A stretch of DNA of 51,231 nucleotides from Alphaproteobacteria bacterium. GTDB taxonomy: Bacteria; Pseudomonadota; Alphaproteobacteria; Rickettsiales; Midichloriaceae. The notes beneath the pieces were generated by a model that was not told where the DNA came from, did no database searches, and saw only the letters and a list, made by a program, of their open reading frames with translations. The position numbers and the translations under genes were made by a program. The stretch's first letter is position 1; each line of letters begins with the position of its first letter. The stretch is taken from contig JABDBN010000006.1 in NCBI GenBank assembly GCA_013288625.1, positions 1-51,231 on the forward strand, given 5' to 3'. Of this stretch, positions 25,893-34,886 are shown in pieces.

Positions 25893-27166
25893 TATCCGAC
25901 TTGTAATTTAGACTGCTTGTTCTTCGCTTTCTTTAAAACAGGCTTGTTCTTGCTGTCTTTAGTAATAACCGCCTTCTTTTTAATACTATGGTTTTTAGCC
26001 TGAGCTTTATTGTGGAGCTTGGCATTGCTTGAAAGCTTGGACTTAGGTTTAACCAATGCTGAAGCTTTTGCGGGTTTTACATTTTTAACCACTAGCTTTT
26101 TTTGCTTAGGATTCACGCTGGCACGCAAACCTTTATCTACAAGATCACCAAGTACTTCATCATTATCTGCAGCACCATTACTTTCGTCCAGAGTAGCTTC
26201 CTTATCTTCAGTGTAAGAGTAGGCGACTTCAAATATGCCTTCTTTATATGGGATAGTATTATAATTCCTGGTGGCCTCACCAGATGCAATTGCTTGGTTT
26301 TTACTGTTTTTTGCAAGTAATGAGGTCTGCAAATTCTCATAGCCGTATTCTAAAAGCTGAATCATATGGGTGTCTCGGGCTGCAGCTGTATGCCCACCCA
26401 TTACGACGCCGACCAACTTGTTATCCTGGCGGTTTGCTGATGTGACCAGATTAAATCCAGAAGCTGATATGAAGCCGGTTTTAAGGCCATCAGCCCAGGG
26501 GTACCTGTGCATCACCCGATTATGGGTATTGATAATATTGCCCCTGAATTTAAAGGATTTAGAAGAGAAGAGAGGGTAGTATTTTGGGTAATCTCTGCGG
26601 AGGGCTATTGCCAGGCGTGCCATATCAAAGGCTGTGGTTACCTGCTCGGAGTTGGGCAGACCACTTGCATTTCTAAATTCGGTGTTTTTCATACCGAGCG
26701 CATGCGCGACTTCAGTCATCCGGTCAGCAAAAGCATCTTCGCTACCAGCTATGGCCTCTGCGAGCACTACTGCTGCATCATTGGCCGAATGGACAATCAA
26801 ACCCAATATGGATTCGCGAACCGTCATCGACTGGCCAGCATGGAGGCGCAGATTGGTTTTGGGCTGTGCAGCGGCTTTTAACGAAATCGGCAGCTTTTGG
26901 TCTAAGTTGAGTTTTCCTTCTTCCAACGATTTAAAAGTCATATAGATTGTCATCATTTTTGTCAGGGAAGCAGGATGAAGTATGCGGTCGGCGTTGCGGT
27001 GGTAAATGATATCGCCAGTATCGGAGTTAACCACCAGGCCAGCGTACCTATCACTGGTTGTGAAGTCGTAGTTACTGCTATAATGCTTCTTGCGAGCAGC
27101 ATGTGCAGGTGTGGCAACCAGCAATAAAACCATGAGGTAGGTAAGTATCCTGATAATGTCCCGCAC
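25892..27166 (-). CDS. D-alanyl-D-alanine carboxypeptidase (serine-type, S11 family)
   Basis: 424 residues. A cleaved signal peptide ends at about AHA23. The S11 motifs are intact: SLTK with Ser67 and Lys70, SAN at 127-129 and KTG at 229-231. The enzyme trims D-Ala from peptidoglycan stem peptides in the periplasm. Instead of the C-terminal PBP5 domain, residues ~330-424 form a Lys/Ala-rich, low-complexity basic tail that may bind the cell wall or acidic polymers. It is first in the operon with rsmE, gshA and the UbiH-type gene. Peptidoglycan synthesis is also implied by the class A PBP and AmgK-MurU elsewhere in the window. Confidence 0.92.
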   Translation of the reverse strand: MRDIIRILTYLMVLLLVATPAHAARKKHYSSNYDFTTSDRYAGLVVNSDTGDIIYHRNADRILHPASLTKMMTIYMTFKSLEEGKLNLDQKLPISLKAAAQPKTNLRLHAGQSMTVRESILGLIVHSANDAAVVLAEAIAGSEDAFADRMTEVAHALGMKNTEFRNASGLPNSEQVTTAFDMARLAIALRRDYPKYYPLFSSKSFKFRGNIINTHNRVMHRYPWADGLKTGFISASGFNLVTSANRQDNKLVGVVMGGHTAAARDTHMIQLLEYGYENLQTSLLAKNSKNQAIASGEATRNYNTIPYKEGIFEVAYSYTEDKEATLDESNGAADNDEVLGDLVDKGLRASVNPKQKKLVVKNVKPAKASALVKPKSKLSSNAKLHNKAQAKNHSIKKKAVITKDSKNKPVLKKAKNKQSKLQVG

Positions 27167-27299
27167 TCTTTCTCCAAGTCTTTAATCTCATTTTTAAAAT
27201 ATTACCTGTTTTTGTAAATGTAAAGTGAGTATGCATTTTTTTGCAGATTATATATTGTTGAGTTTGAATAGTGCAACGTTGTTATTGCTATTAATTTAT

Positions 27300-30200
27300 C
27301 TAATGGATGTCTTTTATCATTTCAACATTAAGATGGATTTGATCTTTACCAATATGTGTAAACCCCTCAATTTCTGTTCCAATAGCATTTTTTATGCCTG
27401 AATTGGCATCTTCGATCTTATATCCATTATCATCAATAAGCTGGAACACTTTTTGCGCATGTTCTAAGTTGATTTTAGCATCTTGCCAGTGGGCTTCATT
27501 TAATTTATCCGTATTTATTGTCCCTTCTAGGGCTTCAATAGCCTCCATAGTTATTTTCTTACATTCTGTTAAGGCATCATGCGTTAATTTAAATTCTTCG
27601 CCATCATTAGTACTTGATAGCTTTAGGTCCATAAGCCCCCAAATGCTGCTTTGGACTTTACCATTTGTAAAATCTAAAGCTGTTTTTACTCCTTTTAAAT
27701 TTTGTAAATCAGCATTAATAGTTATTCCGTCTAATGATAAAGCATCCTTAAATTGCTTTGTAGTCATGCCTTTTGTTATAAGGCTTTTAATTACGGTAGA
27801 GCTAATATGTTGCGCAAGTGATATAGTGAAATCTTTACTTATAAAATCATCATATCCTGTTACACCAGCTTTAGTATCCAATTGCTTTATACTGCTCTCT
27901 ATTGCTAGTTTATCTTTAAAAATTTCAAATGAAGAAACGGTTTTGATATGGTTTAAGGCTTTTTCTAACGCGGTTTTTTCTGTTGTTGTATCTAAATTGC
28001 CAATGCTTATCTTTACAGTTTCAATTTTATCTTTATCACCATTATAAATAACCAATTTCTTTATGTTGGCGTTTACTACTTCCAGGTCTTTAAGTGCATC
28101 TGTATCGCCTATGCTTTTTGGTATGACTACACTTTCGATATCTTTCTCTAGTTTATCTATATCCTCGTTTAGTTTCTTTATATCGTCTTGTAACATTTTA
28201 TATTCTTTTGAGGCTTTAGAACCTGCAGCTTTCTCATTTTCCTCTAATTCCTTTTTAAGAACGTCTCTTATATTTTTATCTTGCTCTAATATGAATTTCT
28301 CAAGAATGATTTTGCTTGTATTAGATATAGGATTGATTGAAGCTTTTTCCTCAGTAAAAATTTTGTTTATGATGTTTAATTTCACTGGATCAATGACTGC
28401 TCCCTCGATTTTTAAATTTTTTGAAACATTTTCAAAGTCTTTTGAATCTTTTTTAGAATTGATAAACGTTTTAAGATTAGAGGTTAGATTGCTTTTAAAT
28501 AATTTTAAGATGTCTTGTTGGGTTTTTGTAGATGTAACGAAGAATTTAATTGATACATCATTTTCTTTTATATTGGAAAATTGAGCAATTTGGGTTTTTA
28601 GAGTTTTAATATCAGCTTCTAAAGTGCCAGATTTTTTTTCCAGGTTTTGCAGTACATTCTCATATGCAGTGAAAGCAGCTTCCGCAGGAGCAAGCTTATT
28701 GTATTTCCCTATAATTTCATTCTTAAATGTCGCATCGTTATCCAACGCTTTTTTTAAAGTATCGTTTAGATCGACATATTTTTTTGGCTCATTTAAATGC
28801 TTATCAACTTCAAAAGATGTGATACTATGACCTATATCATCATAAATCGTTTTGTTTATGCCCTTTAAGCCAGCTTTTGCATCTGATTTAAACATTTTTT
28901 GCAACGCTTCTAAATGGCTCTGACTTGCGTCATCATAAGCATAAAGTGATTTGATATTAATCTCATTTAGTCCCACTGCTGCTGAATAATAGCTATCTTT
29001 TATAAACCACTCTTTAAGTGGGGTTAATGCTTTGATGTCAGGATCTTTCTTAGCTAGAGAATTTATATAGGTCTCTCCGGCAGTTGCAATTATCTTTGCG
29101 ATCTGAGCTTCTTCTACGGCAGAGAGCTTGGTATGTGTGGCGCTTTGTTTTAAAATCTCGTGGAGTTTTGGTTTATCAGTAAAATTGATAACAAAATCTA
29201 ATTTGTTTATTTGCTTCTCAAGCGCCTCCGGAGTGCCTTCTTCAGAAAGTAATTTCTTAATTTCATTCAGAGTTTCCACAACCCCTTTTGTATCAAGGAT
29301 TTTGGAAGATGGTATGCCCTTAGCTAACTTGTTTATGTTCATGTCTACATAAAATTTGACAGCATCTTGTAGTTGTTGATTTATAAGTTCTATCGCTTCA
29401 TCGCTCAATTCGTCTTTCAGTGCTGCAATTTTATCATCCAGTTCTTTATCAAGTTTTTTCCCTAAGGCTTCTGCCTGTTTAGTTATCTCATCTTTGATTT
29501 GTTTTTCAAGATCAGCAGGTGCCATAGCTTTAGCTTCAAGCTCTGAGATTTTGGCTTTTAAATTTGTTGCAAAGTCCTCATAGGTTACAGGAAGGGTTTT
29601 GGTAAAATACGCTTCAGCTATATCTGTGAGCTGCCCTTTTATCTTATCTACGTCTACACCTAGATCCGTTAGTTTTTTAATTATCCCTGGTTTAGTAGGG
29701 TCTGTTCCAGATTTTGTAGGATCGCCGCCTGCGCCGTATAACGCTTCGTTTATGTTAGTTTGCCACTCAACAAATGTATTGAATTCTTTGGTTAAGTTAT
29801 CAACAGATTCTTCCATGAGTTTCAATGACTCGTTTTTTAATTTTGCTAGCGCTTGATCCAAAGCCTGTACGCTATCCTTACTAGCAAAATTATCTTTCAG
29901 CTTATTTATTTTGGTTTCAAGTTCGTTGTTCAGCTTAGTCTCTAACTTCTTAGCCTCTTCCTCTGCCAAGGTTTTTAAAGTAGCTCGCATATTTTCTAGG
30001 TCTTCATTCGAAGCTTTTTTATCGATATCTTCTTCTAGTTGGTTAATCTTCTCTTGGATTCTTGCAGCCATTGTACCATAGCCTTCAATAGCAGTAGCTC
30101 CAAAAACTTGTGACACCTCTGAAAGGGCTTTATCTATTGTCTTAATGTTGTCGCGTAAATCTTCATTAGTATCTGCTAAATCCATTATATCTTTCATTAT

Positions 30201-32285
30201 ACTGCCATCTTTAGGGCTAGTTGCATTTCCATCTTTACCATATAGCGCATTGTTTATAGTGCCTTCCCAAATTTCAAGGGTCTCAATTCTAATTGCAAAG
30301 TCTGCAAGCTGACCTTTTAATAAGATGTCTAGATTGTCTGTAATAGCTTTTTGTGCAGCTGGATCAAGTCCTGAGTATTTCGCTGCCAGCTCCTCGATCA
30401 TGTGATCTAAGCCGGTTCCTACTTTATCTTTAAGCGCATTTAACTCGGCTATGTTTGCGCCAGCTCCTGCTTTGGTAATGGCTTCAGAAAGTTCAGAGAA
30501 GTCTGCAGCCGCTGCATTTCCAAAAGCTTTAGCAGCATCAACCAGCTCGGCTTTTATCTTATCTACATCTACACCTAGATCCGTTAGTTTTTTAATTATC
30601 CCTGGTTTAGTAGGGTCTGTTCCAGGATTAGTAGGATCTCCACCTTCACCATATAATGCATCGTTTATGGCTGTTTGCCACAGCACAATTTTATCGACCT
30701 TGCCGGTTACATCAGATACTTTGCCCTCAAGCGCATCTATTTGTGCTTGGAAGGTACCTTTGGCGCCTTCGGATAGGATATTGATGGCTTCAGCGAGAGC
30801 CTTCTGTTGATCTGGAGTTAACCCCTTAAACTTGCCTCCTAGTTCTACTATCATATCACCAAGCTTATCTTTAAAAGCTTTCTCTCTATTATCTAGTAAA
30901 GTTTGGAGATCTGTTGCTTGTTTAGCTAACTCCTCAGGTGTGACTCCTTTGCCTTTAGCAATTGAGGCATTAAGAATTACAAGCTGTGCCTCCATAGCTT
31001 CTGAGAGCTCAGTGAAGTCTTTGACAGCATTATTACCAAGGACTTTTGCTGTATCGACAAGCTCTTGTTTTACTGCATCAATATTTATCCCAGCCTTTTC
31101 TAGGTCTTTAATTATACCGAGCTTCTTAGGATCTTTAAGAGGTTTGGTAGGATCTCCTACTTCGTTACCATATAATGCAACATTCATGTTAGTTTGCCAT
31201 GTTTCAAGTGCCGTGACCCGACCTGTAACTCCTTTCAACTCTAGCCCGTACTTATTCATCACCTTGTTGAATTCGGTTTCTAGGTTGGATTTCTCCTGTG
31301 TAATGAGCTCATTTAGGCTTTGATTCAAATTTAAAATGAGTTTCTCTACATTTTTAATATCTACACCTCGATCCATGGCTTCTTGAAGAATTGCAGCATT
31401 TGCCTTTAGGATTTCTGCTTCTAACGCAGTCAATTTACCATTTGCAGCTCTAATGTCCCCTTTAAGCCCGTCAATTGTAGTATCAATATCAGTCTTTGAG
31501 TATCCGCTGGCTTTAATGAACTCCAGGCGGGCTTTCATAGCACCACTCAGGCCTTTAAATGGACCCATAAGTCCATCCAAAAGTACATCTTCAGTATTAT
31601 TTAAAATCTCTGTAATTACGGTATTGTCATCCTCCAAGTCCTCCACAGCTTTATGTAAATCTTCAAATTGTTTTGGAATATCAATGTTGATTTTATTTTT
31701 CATTTCTTTCATGAAATCTCTAAACTCTTGATCTATAGTCTTTTGTTTAGTGTTTTGTATTTTTAATTTGTTTATCTCATTAAAGTTAGCTGTTATGCGT
31801 ATATCCATTTTTGCAATAGTCTCATCCATATCCTTAAATTTCTGGGTATAATCCTTATGCAAATCTTCAACCCTCTGAGCTGTTGCTTTTGCGTAATCAT
31901 CCAGGGTTGTATCCATGGCTTTCAGGTCGCTGACTTCTTGGTTTACCTTAGTATCTAAATCCTTTATAAGGTCTTTCACTTCTTGTGTTTTGGTGTCGAT
32001 TTCACTCCGCAGCTTAGCAACTTCAGCATCGACATATGCTTTATCGCTTTTGCCTCCACCACTCATTAGATTGGTGACGAAATCTATCTTGAGTTTGATT
32101 TCAGCTTTAATTTCAGCAATCTTCTTGTTCAGATCTTTTCTTAGATCAGATATTTCTTGCGTATGTTCGCCTAGAGTTTTTGAATGCTCAGCAAGCTTAG
32201 CAAGCACGCCATCCATATCCATTTTATCCTTTAAGGCTGCTTTTTTTCTTAGCTCCCGAACTCTTATTAAGTCGCTTTGTGCCAT
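27300..32285 (-). CDS. Giant coiled-coil protein with four Trp...LYG repeats
   Basis: 1661 residues with no signal peptide and no recognised family. It is almost entirely helical with heptad-rich, Lys/Glu/Asp-rich coiled coils. Between residues ~350 and 900 a long unit recurs four times. Each has a W(Q/E)xxxNxALYG motif (Trp at 363, 536, 673 and 841). In three of them a Gly/Pro/Asp loop such as GDPTKPGTDPTKPGIIKKL and an alpha segment 'DLGVDVDKIK' follow, with the third degenerate. Spacing is 173, 137 and 168 residues. The second and fourth units are nearly identical in DNA, which points to recent duplication or conversion. The C-terminal ~700 residues are non-repetitive helical. It could be a structural filament, a secreted effector or a cell-cycle scaffold; nothing decides between them. 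Confidence 0.85.
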   Translation of the reverse strand: MAQSDLIRVRELRKKAALKDKMDMDGVLAKLAEHSKTLGEHTQEISDLRKDLNKKIAEIKAEIKLKIDFVTNLMSGGGKSDKAYVDAEVAKLRSEIDTKTQEVKDLIKDLDTKVNQEVSDLKAMDTTLDDYAKATAQRVEDLHKDYTQKFKDMDETIAKMDIRITANFNEINKLKIQNTKQKTIDQEFRDFMKEMKNKINIDIPKQFEDLHKAVEDLEDDNTVITEILNNTEDVLLDGLMGPFKGLSGAMKARLEFIKASGYSKTDIDTTIDGLKGDIRAANGKLTALEAEILKANAAILQEAMDRGVDIKNVEKLILNLNQSLNELITQEKSNLETEFNKVMNKYGLELKGVTGRVTALETWQTNMNVALYGNEVGDPTKPLKDPKKLGIIKDLEKAGINIDAVKQELVDTAKVLGNNAVKDFTELSEAMEAQLVILNASIAKGKGVTPEELAKQATDLQTLLDNREKAFKDKLGDMIVELGGKFKGLTPDQQKALAEAINILSEGAKGTFQAQIDALEGKVSDVTGKVDKIVLWQTAINDALYGEGGDPTNPGTDPTKPGIIKKLTDLGVDVDKIKAELVDAAKAFGNAAAADFSELSEAITKAGAGANIAELNALKDKVGTGLDHMIEELAAKYSGLDPAAQKAITDNLDILLKGQLADFAIRIETLEIWEGTINNALYGKDGNATSPKDGSIMKDIMDLADTNEDLRDNIKTIDKALSEVSQVFGATAIEGYGTMAARIQEKINQLEEDIDKKASNEDLENMRATLKTLAEEEAKKLETKLNNELETKINKLKDNFASKDSVQALDQALAKLKNESLKLMEESVDNLTKEFNTFVEWQTNINEALYGAGGDPTKSGTDPTKPGIIKKLTDLGVDVDKIKGQLTDIAEAYFTKTLPVTYEDFATNLKAKISELEAKAMAPADLEKQIKDEITKQAEALGKKLDKELDDKIAALKDELSDEAIELINQQLQDAVKFYVDMNINKLAKGIPSSKILDTKGVVETLNEIKKLLSEEGTPEALEKQINKLDFVINFTDKPKLHEILKQSATHTKLSAVEEAQIAKIIATAGETYINSLAKKDPDIKALTPLKEWFIKDSYYSAAVGLNEINIKSLYAYDDASQSHLEALQKMFKSDAKAGLKGINKTIYDDIGHSITSFEVDKHLNEPKKYVDLNDTLKKALDNDATFKNEIIGKYNKLAPAEAAFTAYENVLQNLEKKSGTLEADIKTLKTQIAQFSNIKENDVSIKFFVTSTKTQQDILKLFKSNLTSNLKTFINSKKDSKDFENVSKNLKIEGAVIDPVKLNIINKIFTEEKASINPISNTSKIILEKFILEQDKNIRDVLKKELEENEKAAGSKASKEYKMLQDDIKKLNEDIDKLEKDIESVVIPKSIGDTDALKDLEVVNANIKKLVIYNGDKDKIETVKISIGNLDTTTEKTALEKALNHIKTVSSFEIFKDKLAIESSIKQLDTKAGVTGYDDFISKDFTISLAQHISSTVIKSLITKGMTTKQFKDALSLDGITINADLQNLKGVKTALDFTNGKVQSSIWGLMDLKLSSTNDGEEFKLTHDALTECKKITMEAIEALEGTINTDKLNEAHWQDAKINLEHAQKVFQLIDDNGYKIEDANSGIKNAIGTEIEGFTHIGKDQIHLNVEMIKDIH

Positions 32286-32366
32286 AAAATCACTCTATTA
32301 AACATGCATACATATTTAATAAATTAGCATTAAATGGTTAATAAAGGGTTAATTGGACTTTTTTGC

Positions 32367-33095
32367 CTATTCAAGTGAAAATATAATATTATGTGAATTT
32401 AATATTTCGCTTGCCAGGTCTTTTGGGCCACAGAGTACATAGCTCATAGACTGATATTCTGAAGGGATCTCCACACCGTCTTCCTCCAGAATTTTTAATT
32501 CTGCATATGCATTGTATTCTTGGGGAGTAAGAGTGTTATATATATAGCATAAATGATATTTATTAGCGGGGTTATCTGGGGATTTTAAGTAAACACTATA
32601 GGTCTCGAAAGGGGGGGTATCCGCTCTTTTGATCAAAATGTCATCAAGAGTGAGCTTAGTATCCCGGATTTGCAGCCTGTTATCCGGAGAATTTTTAAAT
32701 CCCTTAATAAAAATGTTGCTGCTTCCTGGCTCAAAACTAATCGTGTTGCTGCCATAATCTAAATTAAGGGTAGCGCTTGACGATGGACTAAACAGTTTTG
32801 AGTAAATATTATTGGTGCCCTCTCCGGGGTAAATCTGGATTTGCTTTATTATCATCCCTTTAGGCATGGTAACATTGATACTGTCATTGCCTTTTGCACT
32901 TTTGATTTCTAAGTCAAAGATCTGTAAGTCGTCTCTTTGGCAGTTATGTTTATTGCCATTTATATTCAGAATGCAAGCTTCTGAATTGGTTAAGCACTCC
33001 AAGTCGATTGAGTCATCACCATCTGTGCCTTTAATCACCGCTATTTTATCATTAGTAAATTCTAGGAAGTTTAAGTTAAACTCTTGTGAATGCAT
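32367..33095 (-). CDS. Unknown protein with Asp/Gly-rich, RTX-like N-terminal segments
   Basis: 242 residues without a signal peptide. The N-terminal half has short beta-type segments such as VIKGTDGDDSIDL, SAKGNDSINV, GEGTNNIYS and DYGSNTISF. They recall degenerate haemolysin-type calcium-binding repeats or a beta-helix, though too irregular for a sure call. The C-terminal half has no likeness I know. The gene starts 11 bases after the beta-barrel gene and is followed by the giant coiled-coil gene on the same strand, so the three may be co-transcribed. Confidence 0.68.
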   Translation of the reverse strand: MHSQEFNLNFLEFTNDKIAVIKGTDGDDSIDLECLTNSEACILNINGNKHNCQRDDLQIFDLEIKSAKGNDSINVTMPKGMIIKQIQIYPGEGTNNIYSKLFSPSSSATLNLDYGSNTISFEPGSSNIFIKGFKNSPDNRLQIRDTKLTLDDILIKRADTPPFETYSVYLKSPDNPANKYHLCYIYNTLTPQEYNAYAELKILEEDGVEIPSEYQSMSYVLCGPKDLASEILNSHNIIFSLE

Positions 33096-33106
33096 CGACC
33101 ATGCTA

Positions 33107-33766
33107 TTAAAAATTATACATTAATCCTAACATAGCTGTATGCGTTTTGATATGGGATTTTATAGCTCTAGTCCCATTTACTGGCAGCAAGGGGTCATTT
33201 TGATCTATAGTATATGATTCAGTTTGCATCTTCCCTAAGTTAAAAAACTTATAAGTAATATAAGGAGTAAACCACTGATTTATCTTGAAACTGGCGCCAG
33301 CACCTATATTCCAAGCAAAACTATCTTTGGTTTTTTCTGGATGCTCGCCGCCCTGAAACCTGTAATCTCCTGCGTTATTGTGCGCAAATCCAAAGCCCGC
33401 ATTGATAAATGGAGTAATGCAATGGTGAATGACTATATTTCCCGTCATATTAAACATAAGTGTTGAACTGCTAAATTTTTGAGTTGCTCTTTCTCCAACA
33501 GAAAGAATCTTGTCAAACTTATGATAGGGAAAGTGGTTGAACGAAGCATCAGCGCTCAGATATTTGTTAATATGAAATCCAGCTCCAAACCCAAAAACTG
33601 CGCCATTCTTTGGCTTGTTGTCCTCATAATGTTCATAGCTTGTCATTTCAGTGGGGAAGGAGCCGCCTGCTTCCACTTTCAAAAAATATTTCTTGGCATG
33701 TTCATTGGCATGAGCTTGTGTTGCTGCCAGAACTAGAGCTGATATTAAAAACAAAGCTTTTTTCAT
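33107..33766 (-). CDS. Outer-membrane beta-barrel protein
   Basis: 219 residues. A signal peptide (MKKALFLISALVLAATQAHA) is followed by alternating amphipathic strands: FLKVEAGGSF, GAVFGFGAGFHINKYLSADASF, SSTLMFNMTGNIVIH, PFINAGFGFAHN, SFAWNIGAGASFKI and TPYITYKFF. It ends in Phe (LGLMYNF), the usual signal for outer-membrane insertion. The size and strand pattern fit an eight-stranded barrel of the Opa/OmpW-like (OMP_b-brl) family. Surface-exposed loops are moderately long, and a role in host contact is possible but unproven. Confidence 0.87.
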   Translation of the reverse strand: MKKALFLISALVLAATQAHANEHAKKYFLKVEAGGSFPTEMTSYEHYEDNKPKNGAVFGFGAGFHINKYLSADASFNHFPYHKFDKILSVGERATQKFSSSTLMFNMTGNIVIHHCITPFINAGFGFAHNNAGDYRFQGGEHPEKTKDSFAWNIGAGASFKINQWFTPYITYKFFNLGKMQTESYTIDQNDPLLPVNGTRAIKSHIKTHTAMLGLMYNF

Positions 33767-33853
33767 TTGTGTAAATCAAATAAATATCCAGGCTATATAC
33801 TTGATTGAACAAGAATATTTTGCAATGCTTAAGTGATTAAGGGGAGAATTATT

Positions 33854-33899
33854 TTCCGAAGAGATGGTATACACAATATTCCGAAGACATAGTATACAC
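33854..33899. repeat. Tandem 25-bp repeat with GTATAC core
   Basis: Two adjacent copies of TTCCGAAGA-x-AT-x-GTATACAC at 33854-33878 and 33879-33899, differing at two positions within the 21-base core. No transposase is nearby; the pair could be the remnant of an insertion-sequence end. Confidence 0.65.
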
Positions 33900-33983
33900 T
33901 TTTATCGATAATGGAACGAGTCAATGTTACATCATCATATGATATACTCTAAATAGAGCCATTTCGACGTCACTGCGAGCGAA

Positions 33984-34046
33984 GCGAGGCACGTTTCGCA
34001 CGCTACGCCAAGATAAATCTCGTCGTAGCTAAATTTTGCCTTCGGC
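33984..34046 (-). repeat. Partial tandem copy of the tRNA-trailing element
   Basis: 63 bases identical or nearly identical to 34101-34163. A GTCACTGCGAGCGAAGC fragment of the other repeat family adjoins it at 33969. With 34080-34181 it fills most of the gap between the barrel gene and the tRNA. Confidence 0.85.
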
Positions 34047-34079
34047 TGTTCTCTTAAGGATTTATATATTGAACTACTG

Positions 34080-34181
34080 CCCGCCTACGCCAAGGCTTCG
34101 GCGAGGCACGTTTCGCACGCTACGCCAAGATAAATCTCGTCGTAGCTAAATTTTGCCTTCGGCAAAATTAGCGAAGACGGA
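34080..34181 (-). repeat. Palindromic element fused to the CAT-tRNA 3' end
   Basis: Read on the minus strand the element begins TCCGTCTTCGCTAATTTTGC at the base after the tRNA CCA. It contains the hairpin GGCAAAATTtAGC and ends with GAAGCCTTGGCGTAGGCGG. That last hairpin is shared with the elements after tRNA-Thr and tRNA-Leu. Further copies lie at 39691-39791 and 43680-43783. Confidence 0.88.
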
Positions 34182-34257
34182 TGGTGGAGCCTGTAGGATT
34201 TGAACCTACGACAACACCGTTATGAGCGGTGCGTTCTAACCCCTGAACTAAGGCTCC
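34182..34257 (-). tRNA. tRNA with CAT anticodon, probably tRNA-Ile2 (elongator Met possible)
   Basis: A 76-base tRNA with acceptor arms GGAGCCT/AGGCTCC. The anticodon stem is CACCG/CGGTG around CTCATAA (anticodon CAT), and the T-arm carries GTTCAAATC. CCA is encoded at 34182-34184. It is not the initiator, since the first pair is a normal G-C and the anticodon stem lacks three G-C pairs. The 'CTCATAAC...TTGTCGTAGG' stretch resembles lysidine-modified Ile2 tRNAs more than elongator Met tRNAs. Confidence 0.88.
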
Positions 34258-34336
34258 ATATAAGACTTGTGTAAATGTAACAATAAAGTTCCGCACTGTC
34301 TATAAAATTTCGAATTTATGAGGCAAAAGAATGCTA

Positions 34337-34831
34337 TTAAGCAACATCAACTTCCATGGAAGCAGCGGCCTTTCGCACATTAGCACTAGAAGTGCGGTTG
34401 ATAAATTCCGCCTTTTTGCTGTAGGTTAGGTCATCAAGACCAAAAATACTGGAACCTTCAATATTTATAACGATGATCCTGCAGTCTTCTTCTTTGCACA
34501 GAAGGTTAAAGGTACCGGTGAAGCCTAACACCCGTTCATGCTTCTTATTATAAAAAACGATATTAGCTTCCGTTATTACCAGGGATGCGGAAATTACTCT
34601 TAGCCGCGGAATCTTCAGGGAAAAGTTTTGTATATGTTCGTGTTTAAATAGTTTTTCAAATGCCTTGGTATAAAATTCATGAACCTGTTCAGCACTGTTA
34701 AAGGGAGTGAATTTCTCTTTGTCCATTACAATGCAGGGGAGATGATGTAATTTCATCAGTTTCTGCATATCCAGAACTTGTAAAGCAGAAGCATAAGAGT
34801 TAAAAAAATCCTGCACAACTTTTTCTTGCAT
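34337..34831 (-). CDS. NTF2-like/SnoaL-fold protein
   Basis: 164 residues, predicted cytoplasmic. The order of elements (helices 'VVQDFFNSYASALQVLDMQKLMKLH', strand 'PCIVMD', helix 'AEQVHEFYTKAFEKL', then strands 'LRVISASLVITEANIVFYNK', 'FTGTFNLLCKEEDCRIIVINIE') is the cone-shaped NTF2-like fold. Enzymatic or binding role is open. The C-terminal 35 residues lie outside the fold. The gene follows the polyprenyl synthase gene on the same strand by 55 bases and may be its partner in transcription. Confidence 0.7.
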   Translation of the reverse strand: MQEKVVQDFFNSYASALQVLDMQKLMKLHHLPCIVMDKEKFTPFNSAEQVHEFYTKAFEKLFKHEHIQNFSLKIPRLRVISASLVITEANIVFYNKKHERVLGFTGTFNLLCKEEDCRIIVINIEGSSIFGLDDLTYSKKAEFINRTSSANVRKAAASMEVDVA

Positions 34832-34886
34832 AATTATAATGGCAAAATTGACTATTATACCAGTTTAACATTCTTGTATTATATTA

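Noticed and set aside
27394..32301. Several long frames opposite the giant coiled-coil gene
   Set aside because: They are Ser/Phe-rich antisense shadows of a Lys/Glu-rich gene, with no ribosome binding sites.
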